DNA from: Clostridiales bacterium
GTDB lineage: Bacteria > Bacillota > Clostridia > Oscillospirales > CAG-272
Assembly: GCA_022793655.1 (NCBI GenBank)
Contig: JAAWDG010000007.1
Location: forward strand, 52,358-116,357
Direction: 5' to 3'
Length of the DNA stretch: 64,000 nucleotides
The first letter of the stretch is position 1. Each line of letters begins with the position of its first letter. Both the position numbers and the translations under genes were made by a program. Shown here piece after piece: positions 1-9,000 of the stretch. Below the pieces are notes generated by a model that saw nothing but the letters and a program-made list of their open reading frames with translations, was not told the origin of the DNA and made no database searches.

Positions 1-1
1 C

Positions 2-1219
2 TTTTCGGTTAATCAATACTATATTGATGTTGCCGATCGCATTGGTAAAATTAAATGGATCTGTTCAGGTTTGTTGCTTTTGGCGATTTTAGTCAGCGTC
101 ATTTTAGGGCGCTCTGATTTATCGTTTTATAATTTTCAATATTTGTTAAAACATTTTGCGGTCAATTCGGCTGATGCTACCTCGAATTTTCGTGAATTAA
201 ATTATGATAGCGACGGCAACTATGTTTTTGGCTATTTTAAAAATGATTTGGTTGTCGTTTCAAAGCGCGGTATTGATTTTTATGATATGCGTGGTCATTC
301 TGTTTTAAGTCAAACGCATACGTTGTCTAAGCCGCAAATTGTTGAAACAGATCAGTATTTATATTTATATGACCAAGGCTTTCATACCTATTCAGTTTAT
401 AATTCGTTTGCTTGTCTAAAAAGTGTGACAACTGAATATCCTATTTATAAAATAGCTGGTAGCGACACAGGCGTTTACGCACTTTTAACGAAAAGTAATA
501 ATTACAAAGGTGTTGTTTCTATATACGATAAAAATTTTAAAACCCTTAGCGAGGTATTCAAAGATAAGTATATAATAGATATAAATGTTGCTTCAGACGG
601 CGGTCGCGTACTGCTTCTTTCTTGTGATACCAATCAGGAAGGATCGTTTTTCACAGAAGTGCAGTCGGTTCTGCCAGGAAAAGAAGAAGCGGAATTTACC
701 GTCGTGATTCAAGATTGTTTTCCGCTGCGTGCCTCTTATTTTTCCAATGGAAATATCGGTGTGTTATGTACAGGCCGATTCTTGACATATAATAGACAGG
801 GAAATTTAATTTCTGAAATTGAATTTGTGGGCAATGAAACGCCTTCTTGCGATTTTGACAGCCACTATGCCGCTTTATCTTTTAAGAAAAACGCCATGGG
901 AATTGAAAGCTTAGTCAAAGTGATTAATGAAAATGGCGAAGAAATAGGCAATGATATTGAGGTGCAGGGTGAAATTAAAAAGATTTCAAGTGAGCCAACC
1001 GGTGTTTTTGCGCTGTTAACAGATGCGGTTGCCAGAATTGATTATCGATCTTTGGACGTTTCTTATGAATCTGTTCAAGGAAATCCATTAGATTTCATCG
1101 TGAGGGATGAAGAGTCGCTTTTAATTTGCTACAATAACAAAACTCAATCGGTATATTATGCATTTTCCGATCATCATGGGGAGGATCAAAATGACGACAA
1201 TAACGGCGATAGTCATTGA
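2..1219 (+). CDS. DUF5711-like membrane-anchored protein, 5' end cut by window
   Basis: The reading frame is open from the first full codon of the window, so the true start lies upstream; the first start-like codon inside is a TTG at 71. A single hydrophobic segment (about residues 19-36 of the visible part) is followed by roughly 340 residues of beta-rich sequence with repeated aromatic and YDK/YNK-type strands. This fits an N-terminal membrane anchor with an extracytoplasmic propeller-like domain, as in the DUF5711 family of Firmicutes. The family has no established function. The C terminus is acidic (Glu/Asp/Asn/His-rich). Its last 29 bases overlap the next gene, which suggests translational coupling. 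Family assignment is from overall look and neighbourhood with CvpA, so it is moderate; the coding call itself is firm. Confidence 0.65.
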   Translation, partial: FSVNQYYIDVADRIGKIKWICSGLLLLAILVSVILGRSDLSFYNFQYLLKHFAVNSADATSNFRELNYDSDGNYVFGYFKNDLVVVSKRGIDFYDMRGHSVLSQTHTLSKPQIVETDQYLYLYDQGFHTYSVYNSFACLKSVTTEYPIYKIAGSDTGVYALLTKSNNYKGVVSIYDKNFKTLSEVFKDKYIIDINVASDGGRVLLLSCDTNQEGSFFTEVQSVLPGKEEAEFTVVIQDCFPLRASYFSNGNIGVLCTGRFLTYNRQGNLISEIEFVGNETPSCDFDSHYAALSFKKNAMGIESLVKVINENGEEIGNDIEVQGEIKKISSEPTGVFALLTDAVARIDYRSLDVSYESVQGNPLDFIVRDEESLLICYNNKTQSVYYAFSDHHGEDQNDDNNGDSH

Positions 1220-1922
1220 TGTGTTTTTATGTTTAGTAGTTCTTTGGTGCTGTATAAGCGGATATCGAAAAGGCTTTGCTCATTCGTTCTTGAGCCTTGC
1301 CGGTTTTATCATTGCGCTTGTTGTAGCGTCGCTTTTTTCAGCGGCATTATCCGGCTGGTTAAATGATCAATATATAGAAAAAAATGTGCAGAATGTCATT
1401 TATGATGGTATCAATACCGCGTTTGAAGATAGCGATGGTCAGCAGGTTGGTGAAAAGCTGTTTAGTGCGGTGGATCGCTTTGTATTTGGCGGTGATCAGA
1501 ATACACAGGCGTATGTTGACCAAATCGAAGGGGAGGGGCAGAGTGCTATTTTGCGTGTGTCGGGCGAATTAGCCAGCGCGATATCACATCCTTTATGCGA
1601 TTCACTAGCCTTTTTGCTGTTGTTTTTAGCAGCTTTAATTGTGCTTAAAATTATTACTGTTTTAATTGATCATATATGCAGACTGCCGCTATTAAAACAG
1701 GCAAATCAAGTAGTGGGATTATTGTTTGGTGTGCTTGTCGGCTTGCTGTATGCTATGCTGCTTTCTCGTATATTTATTAGCATTTTGCCATGGCTTTCTC
1801 AGGCGGCTGGGCATCTATTTAGTACCGATTTAGTAGAACAAGCACATGTACTCAAATTTTTCAGTGCCTTTAATTTGTTTAAGGGAATTATATCTGGCCT
1901 TGCTGGCTTCATTTATTCATGA
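1191..1922 (+). CDS. CvpA family membrane protein
   Basis: A 243-residue integral membrane protein with four predicted helices: two near the N terminus (about 5-25 and 32-52) and two in the C-terminal half. The topology and the short GYRKGF loop after helix 1 are typical of the CvpA/colicin V production family, whose members affect envelope functions but have no settled biochemical role. I chose the ATG at 1191 because GGGGAGG lies 6-7 bases upstream; a longer frame from 1158 has no ribosome binding site. The gene overlaps the end of the upstream DUF5711-like gene by 29 bases. Between helices 2 and 3 is a soluble stretch of about 75 residues rich in Gln, Asp and Glu. No catalytic motif is visible. 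Confidence 0.75.
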   Translation: MTTITAIVIDVFLCLVVLWCCISGYRKGFAHSFLSLAGFIIALVVASLFSAALSGWLNDQYIEKNVQNVIYDGINTAFEDSDGQQVGEKLFSAVDRFVFGGDQNTQAYVDQIEGEGQSAILRVSGELASAISHPLCDSLAFLLLFLAALIVLKIITVLIDHICRLPLLKQANQVVGLLFGVLVGLLYAMLLSRIFISILPWLSQAAGHLFSTDLVEQAHVLKFFSAFNLFKGIISGLAGFIYS

Positions 1923-1984
1923 TACTTGGTAAACGGATTTTCGTTCAAATAATATTCGACAAAACAAAGGAGTAACGGTTTAGT

Positions 1985-4261
1985 ATGGATTTGTGCGCAC
2001 GTTGTCATAAGAGATATGCGGTTGTCTATATTCAGCGTATAGAGAACAACGAGACAAAAAGTGAGGGAATTTGCTTAAAATGTGCCAAAGAGTTAGGCAT
2101 TAAGCCCATTGATGAAATGATGAGTAAAATGGGGATTAATGAGGAAGACATAGATCGCTTGGATGATGAGATGGAGGGGTTGATTGCTTCTGGAGAACTC
2201 TTGCCTGATGAGGATGGCGAGGGGAGAGCGCCTGCGGTTGATTTCAGTAAGATCTTTGGTGGTTTTGGTTCTTCTGATAAAAAAGAGGATACCAAGAAGG
2301 ACAAAACTAAAAAGAATAAAGAGCCAAAGAAAAAGTTTTTGACTGAGTATTGTCTGGATCTAACCAAAAAGGCAAGAGATGGTGAATTGGATGCCATCAT
2401 AGGCAGAGAACGAGAGATTGGCCGCTTGATTCAAATTTTGTGTCGGCGTCAAAAAAATAATCCCTGTTTAATTGGTGAGCCGGGTGTGGGTAAAACAGCC
2501 ATCGCGGAGGCTCTTTCGCAAAGAATTGCCGCAGGTCAGGTGCCGTATAAACTAAAGGATAAAGAAGTACATTTGGTTGATTTGACCTCTTTAGTAGCCG
2601 GCACACAATTTAGAGGACAGTTTGAGCAGCGTATCAAGGGTTTGATTAACGAGGTTAAAAAATTAGGCAATATCATTTTGGTTATCGATGAGGTTCATAG
2701 TATAGTTGGTGCAGGTGACGCCGAAGGCAGTATGAATGCAGCTAATATCTTAAAACCGGCTTTATCTAGGGGTGAGATTCAGTTAATTGGTGCGACAACG
2801 CTGGCTGAATATCGCAAATATATTGAAAAAGATTCGGCGTTAGAACGTCGTTTTCAACCGATTGTGGTGGAAGAGCCATCGGTTGAGGATTCGATTAACA
2901 TGCTGACGGGTATTAAAGGTTACTATGAAACGTTTCACGGTATTCGCATTCCGGAAGAAACAGTACGCCGCGCTGTGCTGTTGGCAGAAAGATATATTAC
3001 TGATCGTTTTTTGCCGGATAAGGCAATTGATTTGTTAGATGAGGCCAGCGCTTATTTAGCACTGCACTCACCCGTTATCGAAGAATTAAACGAAGTGGTT
3101 GACCGCATGGGTGCTTTAAAATTGCAAAGAGAAGCGATTGAGTCACAAGGCGATCTGGAAGATGAGAACGCCCAAGAGCGATATCGCTTGTTAGCTGATT
3201 GCAAGGCAGAGGAGTTGCGCCTGCAAAGCGAGTATGACCGTTTAACCGACCAACAAGAGCATGTTCGTTTAAGTGATGCTGATTTGGCGCAGGTGATTGA
3301 GATTTGGACGGGCATTCCCGCAGCGAATATTACCGAGCATGAGTTTGATAAAATTGATAAATTAGAGCAAAAGCTAAGAGAACGAATTATCGGGCAGGAT
3401 GAGGCCATTCGCGCGCTGAGCTGTGCGATTAAACGCAATCGGGCAGGGGTTTCCTATAAAAAGAAACCAGTTTCCTTTATTTTTGCCGGTCCAACAGGCG
3501 TGGGCAAGACAGAATTAGTCAAAACTTTGGCAAGTGAATTATTTGATTCTCCTGAGACATTAATTCGCTTAGACATGTCAGAATTTATGGAGAAACATTC
3601 GGTGTCGCGCATGATTGGAGCGCCTCCCGGTTATGTTGGCTATGATGACGCGGGGCAGCTCACCGAAAAAATTCGACGCAAGCCGTATTCAGTCGTATTA
3701 TTTGATGAGATTGAAAAAGCGCATCCTGATGTGATGAATGTGTTGCTGCAAATTTTGGATGACGGCAGAGTAACCGATTCACACGGAAAACAAGTAAATT
3801 TTGAAAACACTGTGATTGTGATGACAACAAACGCTGGCTCCAATCTCAATACAAATGCCGCCGGTTTTTCAGAAAAAGCAGGCGCTAATTCAAAAGACCG
3901 AACCATGAAAGCACTGTCTGATTTTTTAAGGCCAGAGTTTTTAAATCGAGTTGATGAAGTAATTACGTTTAATTCTTTGAATGAAGAAGATTTTGCACGT
4001 ATTGCCGGTATCATGCTAAATGAGTTGAAAACGGCGTTAGCTGAAAAAGGGATTGTAGTTTCCTATACTGAGGCCGCCGCCGCATATATTGCGAGTGAGT
4101 CGTTTAGTATTAAATTTGGCGCTCGCAATATGCGTCGCTTTATTCAAACAAAAGTGGAGGATGAGGTTGCTTCTCAGATTATTGCCGGTCATGGCCGTGC
4201 GATACAAACCATTACAATTGACTGTAAAGAGGGAAAAGAATTAGAGATTCATTGTATATAA
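1985..4261 (+). CDS. ClpE-like Clp/Hsp100 AAA+ unfoldase with N-terminal zinc finger
   Basis: This 758-residue protein is an ATP-dependent unfoldase that would feed substrates to ClpP. It begins with a four-cysteine zinc finger (C4, C7, C30, C33), as in ClpE and McsA, instead of the Clp N repeat of ClpC. A charged Lys/Asp linker (about 80-115) follows. AAA domain 1 has the Walker A GEPGVGKT at 164-171 and a Walker B VIDEVH. A coiled middle segment lies at about 385-435. AAA domain 2 has GPTGVGKT at 502-509 and an LFDEIEKAHPD Walker B. An NAAGF tripeptide-type loop in domain 2 could be the ClpP-binding loop. AAAGGAG lies 12 bases before the ATG. The next gene starts on the base after the stop codon. 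No CtsR-type operator was recognised upstream. ClpC is the alternative name; the finger and missing N repeat argue for ClpE. Confidence 0.88.
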   Translation: MDLCARCHKRYAVVYIQRIENNETKSEGICLKCAKELGIKPIDEMMSKMGINEEDIDRLDDEMEGLIASGELLPDEDGEGRAPAVDFSKIFGGFGSSDKKEDTKKDKTKKNKEPKKKFLTEYCLDLTKKARDGELDAIIGREREIGRLIQILCRRQKNNPCLIGEPGVGKTAIAEALSQRIAAGQVPYKLKDKEVHLVDLTSLVAGTQFRGQFEQRIKGLINEVKKLGNIILVIDEVHSIVGAGDAEGSMNAANILKPALSRGEIQLIGATTLAEYRKYIEKDSALERRFQPIVVEEPSVEDSINMLTGIKGYYETFHGIRIPEETVRRAVLLAERYITDRFLPDKAIDLLDEASAYLALHSPVIEELNEVVDRMGALKLQREAIESQGDLEDENAQERYRLLADCKAEELRLQSEYDRLTDQQEHVRLSDADLAQVIEIWTGIPAANITEHEFDKIDKLEQKLRERIIGQDEAIRALSCAIKRNRAGVSYKKKPVSFIFAGPTGVGKTELVKTLASELFDSPETLIRLDMSEFMEKHSVSRMIGAPPGYVGYDDAGQLTEKIRRKPYSVVLFDEIEKAHPDVMNVLLQILDDGRVTDSHGKQVNFENTVIVMTTNAGSNLNTNAAGFSEKAGANSKDRTMKALSDFLRPEFLNRVDEVITFNSLNEEDFARIAGIMLNELKTALAEKGIVVSYTEAAAAYIASESFSIKFGARNMRRFIQTKVEDEVASQIIAGHGRAIQTITIDCKEGKELEIHCI

Positions 4262-7200
4262 ATGAACAAATGGTATAATGCAGCGATAGGCGAAGTACTG
4301 TCTATGCTGAAAAGTAATCAATATGCAGGTCTTAAGAAAAAAGACGCTAAAAAAAGGCTGACGAGGGACGGGAAAAATAATATTTACCCCGTCCCTAAGG
4401 GTTATTTCCGTGAATATCTTTTACATATGCTGACTGATTTTACCTCGGTGCTTTTGCTCATTGCGGCGGTTCTTTGTATTGTGTTAGAGCATAATCGCTC
4501 GGCTGTCGTCATGGCGGTGACAATTTTGATCAGCTATTCTTTTTGCGCGCTTGTTTATATACGGGCGCAGAAAGTATTAGAAAATATGGGCGGATTTGCT
4601 CTTCCCGTGGCTAAAGTGATGCGTGATGCGCGTCTTTATTTAGTACGCTGTGAGCAGCTTGTAAAGGGTGATATCGTTTTTTTAAGTGCTGGTGACGTGG
4701 TGCCTGCTGATGTACGATTGTTAGAAAGTGACGCGCTGGTGATTGATGAAACCTTATTATTCAACAGCGCTGCCGTACATAAAGATGCGCATTTTTTGTC
4801 CGATGGGTCGATTGATGCGAGTGAACAAAAAAATATAGCTTTTGCTTCTACTGTAGTGCTATATGGATCGGCTAAGGGGGTTGTAGCGGCTACTGGTCAG
4901 GAAACCGTTGTGAGTCGATTGAAAAAGAACAAACCGATTCTTTCACACGACAAGCTAAGAGTGCTCGAACGATTGCGCAAAGTTTGCAGCATTTGGAGTC
5001 TTGTTATGCTTGCACTTGTATTTGTGCTGACGGCTCTTTCTCTTTTTTTGGGGCGAGGGAGTTTGTTTGTATCGATGCTTTCTCTTTTATCGTTGGCGGT
5101 CGCTTCTATGGCGGAGCTGTATATGGCGTTTGGCTATATTGTGGTGGCCAGCGGTATATTTAGTGCGCTTAGACAATATAAGGATGTCAATGCGGGTGCT
5201 TTGATTAAGAATTCCGCTAAGCTGGATGAGATTCGGCGTATCTCTTGCGTCATTGCACCTAAAGACGGTTGTTTTGTAGTGGACGAGTTATCCGTTGAGC
5301 AGATTTATTGTGATGATATTCTTTATGGCGTAAAAGACAAAGGTTTTCTTAAAACTTGCGGTGCTATGTTAGAATATGCCGTTATATCAACGGGAATCTA
5401 CGGCGCCAAAAATTTAGTCAACATGAATAGCATTAGCAGTCTTGTCTATTCGACCGAAGAAGAGGCAATTATTTCTTTGGCGCAGGAATACGCGCTGTAT
5501 AATTATAATTTGGATAAAAAATTTCCCTTATTAGAACATCGAGCAGCGGATGAGACCAATCCCTTTGATACATCGTTAGTTTCAAGAGCGGGTGAAAATT
5601 TGGTTGTCATAAGGGGCGATGCGATTGAACTGATTTATAAATGTACCCATTGCAGACGGGCGGGTGGCCAAGAGGTGCTTTCTGCACATGAGACGAATGA
5701 ACTGTTGTTAGCAGCCAATCGAATGGCGATTGGCGGTTACCGCGTATGCGGTATTGCGACCAAAGGAACGAGTGTCATGAATCTGAAGCTCTTGTCTAAA
5801 GCCCAGCAAAGACTGACTTTTGAAGGATTTATTGTTTTCAGGGAAAGTCTTTTGCCGGACGCGGCTAAAAATATCAAGTTGTGCGAAGAAGCGGGTATTA
5901 AGGTGATTATGTTTGCCGATACAATATGTGAGCATAACCGTTATACAGCCAGGGCACTGGGCGTCATGAAAAATGATGAAGAGATTATGACTGGCAAGAT
6001 CTTAGATCAAATGGATGAAGGCGTATTCGTTGCGAATGCAAGGCATTATTCACTATATGAAGGACTATCAATCAAACAGAAACGAAAAGTAATTAATATG
6101 CTTCAATTGGCAGGCGAAAACGTGGCTTATTTAGGGGGGCGCGTCGAAGAAAGTTCTTTGCTTGGTGAAGCAAATGTGGGGTATTGCCAATCACTTACAC
6201 TTTCTGCCCGTGCTGATCGTGGTGGAATTGATTCGCTGAACCGAGATATCCCCATTCTTCATAAATCAACAGGCAGTGGTTCAGGGCGCGGCTGTGATGC
6301 CTTGAAATTAAAGGCCGATGTTATCGTTTCAATGGCAGATTGTGCGGGACGTGGCGGCTTTAATGCGATGGTAAAATCGATTCGTGTGGCCAAAAGCGTG
6401 TTTGAAAATTTATATCATATGCTCGGTTATTTGGTTTCAGCGCAAGCAGCCCGATTGATTTTAGTGATTTTTTCAATATTTTCAAATATAGCTATTTTTT
6501 CTCCAGTGCAAATTATTGTAAGTGGGTTAATCATTGATTTTGCCACTGTGATGGTTTTTGCTTTTGATCAGCCTAAAAAAAATGCCCTGGCGGAGAGCGA
6601 AAAGACATTGTCCCAGCCTTTTGGTTTGCGGCATGGATTTGTACAGTCGATAGGTTTTGCGGCAATATGGGCTGTCCTGATTGCGGTGAGCGTGTTGTTG
6701 GCTGCTTATTTTGCTGTTGATACAGGAACGGTGGCTTTTTTCAGTTTTTTGTTGACACAGCTTGTCATGGTGAGTGAATGTAGAAGTGAAAAAAGCATTT
6801 TTCGCTCAGGAAAAGGATTTAATAATGTATACGCTTTCTTTTTAACGCTGGTTTTATCATTTATGGCGTTGATTGGCCTGAATACAGAAATTTCTTCGTT
6901 GGTCGATGTACAAATATTGACGGTTCCAACGTTGGTATTGTGTGTGATAGTGCCGGTAATCATGCTGATTGGCTGTGAATTTTATAAACTCTATCTCAAT
7001 CATCGAAAGAAAAGTGATGTCCCAGCTGATTCAGTGCAAGAGCCAAGAGACCAAGCGGATAATGATTCAGTTTCAACGGATATGGATTCTTCAAATAAGA
7101 GAAAAAATTTGAAGAAAAAGAAACATAAAGATAAAACTGAAGCTTTTATTGAAAAAAACTTTGCAGAACAAGAGATCCCAACACGCGAAGAATCACCCGA

Positions 7201-7483
7201 GGACGCCTTGTTTCCGGTACTGGATGAAGAAACAAAGCGAGAACTTGTGTTTTTGTCTGTGAAATGCGGTATTACCGAAATGGATATCGCGGCATGGGGG
7301 AGCGATGCACCGGAGTATGATGAATTGGCAGAAATAATAGCCGATTCCATTCGGCCGGATTCATCGGTAGAAGTCATTGCAACGGTTGTGATTGCTTCGC
7401 TTAGTGCCAAGAAAATTAGCGGTGTTTCGTTTGATACTTGCATGCAGTGCGCCGAACAAATTAGAGAAAATATGATGTTATAA
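4262..7483 (+). CDS. P-type ATPase-fold pseudoenzyme, catalytic motifs lost, with C-terminal extension
   Basis: A 1073-residue protein with the layout of a type II (Ca2+/cation) P-type ATPase: two N-terminal helices, an actuator domain, helices M3-M4, a large P/N region, six C-terminal helices and a cytosolic tail of about 150 residues. Seen directly: the site aligned with the DKTGT phosphorylation motif reads PKDGC (333-337), so the acceptor Asp is Pro. The TGES site reads FNSA (167-170). The M4 PEGLP site reads AELYM. GDGVND reads GGRVEE (625-630). DPPR reads ESLL. The surrounding residues still align well, for example VPADVRLLES, AGIKVIM and RGDAIELIYKCT. With these residues gone the protein is not expected to form a phosphoenzyme or pump ions. 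The frame is intact over 3.2 kb, which argues for selection. The tail holds a Lys-rich stretch and a small acidic helical domain. It abuts the Clp gene with no gap, so the two are probably co-translated. Role unknown. Confidence 0.85.
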   Translation: MNKWYNAAIGEVLSMLKSNQYAGLKKKDAKKRLTRDGKNNIYPVPKGYFREYLLHMLTDFTSVLLLIAAVLCIVLEHNRSAVVMAVTILISYSFCALVYIRAQKVLENMGGFALPVAKVMRDARLYLVRCEQLVKGDIVFLSAGDVVPADVRLLESDALVIDETLLFNSAAVHKDAHFLSDGSIDASEQKNIAFASTVVLYGSAKGVVAATGQETVVSRLKKNKPILSHDKLRVLERLRKVCSIWSLVMLALVFVLTALSLFLGRGSLFVSMLSLLSLAVASMAELYMAFGYIVVASGIFSALRQYKDVNAGALIKNSAKLDEIRRISCVIAPKDGCFVVDELSVEQIYCDDILYGVKDKGFLKTCGAMLEYAVISTGIYGAKNLVNMNSISSLVYSTEEEAIISLAQEYALYNYNLDKKFPLLEHRAADETNPFDTSLVSRAGENLVVIRGDAIELIYKCTHCRRAGGQEVLSAHETNELLLAANRMAIGGYRVCGIATKGTSVMNLKLLSKAQQRLTFEGFIVFRESLLPDAAKNIKLCEEAGIKVIMFADTICEHNRYTARALGVMKNDEEIMTGKILDQMDEGVFVANARHYSLYEGLSIKQKRKVINMLQLAGENVAYLGGRVEESSLLGEANVGYCQSLTLSARADRGGIDSLNRDIPILHKSTGSGSGRGCDALKLKADVIVSMADCAGRGGFNAMVKSIRVAKSVFENLYHMLGYLVSAQAARLILVIFSIFSNIAIFSPVQIIVSGLIIDFATVMVFAFDQPKKNALAESEKTLSQPFGLRHGFVQSIGFAAIWAVLIAVSVLLAAYFAVDTGTVAFFSFLLTQLVMVSECRSEKSIFRSGKGFNNVYAFFLTLVLSFMALIGLNTEISSLVDVQILTVPTLVLCVIVPVIMLIGCEFYKLYLNHRKKSDVPADSVQEPRDQADNDSVSTDMDSSNKRKNLKKKKHKDKTEAFIEKNFAEQEIPTREESPEDALFPVLDEETKRELVFLSVKCGITEMDIAAWGSDAPEYDELAEIIADSIRPDSSVEVIATVVIASLSAKKISGVSFDTCMQCAEQIRENMML

Positions 7484-7600
7484 GAATAATCCTTATAGAT
7501 TATTCTTATAAAGATTGACTTGTCACTATTAGGGGCGGCATTCCGGCTGTGCCGGAAACGCCAATCTTTACGGTGGTTAAAATGTTTGTTGATACAATAA
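7481..7600. repeat. structured intergenic repeat, unit A
   Basis: The unit starts at the stop codon of the preceding gene. A perfect 11-bp hairpin (7481-7491 with 7498-7508, loop CTTATA) is followed by a long stem-loop: AAAGATTG (7510-7517) pairs with CAATCTTT (7562-7569), GGCG (7534-7537) with CGCC (7559-7562), and TTCCGGC (7541-7547) with GCCGGAA (7551-7557). The spacer ends in TGTTTGTTGATA. The hairpin may also terminate transcription of the operon upstream, although no clean T-run follows it. Confidence 0.7.
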
Positions 7601-7700
7601 GAATAACCCTTGCGGGTTATTCTTAGAAAATTTAACTGGCCGTGCTCCGTACAACCCTGGATAAATCGGCAACGTCGTGGTGGCGGTAAACTTTGTAATA
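7598..7700. repeat. structured intergenic repeat, unit B
   Basis: A perfect 12-bp hairpin (7598-7609 with 7614-7625, loop TTGC) replaces the AATC/GATT pairs of unit A with AACCC/GGGTT, keeping the pairing. The following 70 bases are the most diverged of the set, but still run from an AAAATTTAACTGG-like left arm to GGTAAACTTTGTAATA on the right. Confidence 0.6.
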
Positions 7701-7702
7701 CT

Positions 7703-7815
7703 ATAAAATAATCCTTACGAGTTAATCTTAAAAAGTTTACCTTGCAGTCTGCAGAGCTGCATATCAGCAAAGCTGGAGACGATGAACTTTGAGATAGCTG
7801 AAAAGTTTGTTATAA
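7703..7815. repeat. structured intergenic repeat, unit C
   Basis: An imperfect AATAATCC...GAGTTAATCTTA hairpin is followed by the second stem-loop: AAAGTT (7732-7737) pairs with AACTTT (7785-7790), enclosing TCAGC-AAA-GCTGG (7764-7776). About 100 bases are closely similar to the copy at 38600-38700. Confidence 0.7.
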
Positions 7816-7860
7816 AACAAGACTTGCGGTTTGCCTTGGGCTGATAAAAATTTATGATAT

Positions 7861-7896
7861 AAAGAAACAGCTGAGCAAAAGCTCAGCTGTTTCTTT
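7861..7896. terminator. bidirectional rho-independent terminator, mrp 3' end
   Basis: A perfect 16-bp inverted repeat, AAAGAAACAGCTGAGC / GCTCAGCTGTTTCTTT with an AAAA loop, ends one base before the mrp stop codon. Read on the minus strand it is a strong stem followed by a T-rich stretch; it would also stop plus-strand transcription. Confidence 0.85.
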
Positions 7897-7897
7897 A

Positions 7898-8716
7898 TTA
7901 TGCTTCTATTTTGTCAAAAGCGTTATCTAACAGATTGTTATCCATCAACTCGAGCATGCCTTTATCGCACAGAGCGGCAAGTTTAGGATCAAGCGGCAGT
8001 TTGGCAAGTATATCGATATTATGCTCGATGGCCGCTTCATCAATATGGCTTTTGCCGAATAATTCGATTTTTTTACCGCAGTCGGGACACAGCGCATAGC
8101 TGTAATTTTCAATCATTCCTAAAATTGGAATATTCATCATGCGCGCCATGTTGACTGCTTTAGCCACAATCATAGATACTAATTCTTGCGGACTGGTCAC
8201 GATAATAATGCCGCTTAGCGGAATTGACTGAAAAACAGTTAGCGGTACATCGCCTGTTCCAGGAGGCATATCAATAAACATATAATCAACATCGCCCCAT
8301 ACGGTGTCTTGCCAAAACTGGTTTACCGTTCCCGAGATTACCGGACCACGCCAAATGACCGGCATGCTTTCTTCCTGCAGTAGCAGGTTGACAGATACCA
8401 CTTTAATTCCAGTGGTTGTTTGACAAGGCAGCATTTTACCATTTTCGTCGGCTTTGATTTTATCTTCTAATTTAAAGATTTTAGGGATGGAAGGCCCTGT
8501 AATATCAGCATCTAAAATAGCGGTTTTATAATCCCTGCGCTGGGCAGTGACCGCCAGCATACTGGTGACCAGTGATTTTCCCACGCCGCCTTTACCGCTG
8601 ATTACGCCAATTACTTTTCCAATCTTGCTGCCTGTATTGCTTTCCTTTTTAGCAGGTTTGCAGTCGGAGGAGCAGGTGGAACAATCATGATTGCATTCGT
8701 TATTAACGTCTGACAT
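7898..8716 (-). CDS. mrp: Mrp/NBP35 family P-loop ATPase, Fe-S cluster carrier
   Basis: A 272-residue cytosolic ATPase of the Mrp/ApbC/Nbp35 family, which binds and delivers [4Fe-4S] clusters to apoproteins. A cysteine-rich leader (C8, C12, C15, C19) recalls the N-terminal motif of Nbp35. The deviant Walker A GKGGVGKS is near residue 41, the switch segment DMPPGTGD follows, and a C-terminal CPDCGKK carries the two cysteines that bridge the dimer cluster. It lies alone on the minus strand, directly upstream of and divergent from the hydrogenase operon with its many Fe-S proteins, which fits a supply role but does not prove one. A GAGAGTGA-type ribosome binding site precedes the ATG. Confidence 0.9.
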   Translation of the reverse strand: MSDVNNECNHDCSTCSSDCKPAKKESNTGSKIGKVIGVISGKGGVGKSLVTSMLAVTAQRRDYKTAILDADITGPSIPKIFKLEDKIKADENGKMLPCQTTTGIKVVSVNLLLQEESMPVIWRGPVISGTVNQFWQDTVWGDVDYMFIDMPPGTGDVPLTVFQSIPLSGIIIVTSPQELVSMIVAKAVNMARMMNIPILGMIENYSYALCPDCGKKIELFGKSHIDEAAIEHNIDILAKLPLDPKLAALCDKGMLELMDNNLLDNAFDKIEA

Positions 8717-9000
8717 TATTCATCACTCTCTTTTCTTTATTGATTCTTAGTTTATCCACTGAAGCATTATATTATAAGATTCAGCGTAAAGCTGTTTTTT
8801 GCATTTTTATACTACTATACCTGACAGAAAAAGTCAACAAATTTGTTAAAATATGATTATTTAACATGAATCTATGATTGTTTTGCGCCAAGAACTTATA
8901 AATTTGGCAGTATATTTTTGAAACGGTAAAAAGTGTGCGTAAGAAAATATCAAAAATAGCAGGTTTTTTTAGAAAAAGGATAGAAATTTGTGTGTTGATG

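Noticed and set aside
7000..7770. 256-codon minus-strand open frame across the pseudo-ATPase 3' end and the repeats
   Set aside because: It runs antisense to a clear coding region and then through palindromic repeats; its translation is Ser/Ile-rich with no domain and no ribosome binding site.
8844..8866. TGTTAAA-N9-TTTAACA as a Rex (NADH sensor) operator for the hydrogenase operon
   Set aside because: The arms are Rex-like, but the spacer is 9 instead of about 4 bases, and the site lies 140 bases upstream of the -10. Kept only as an unexplained dyad.
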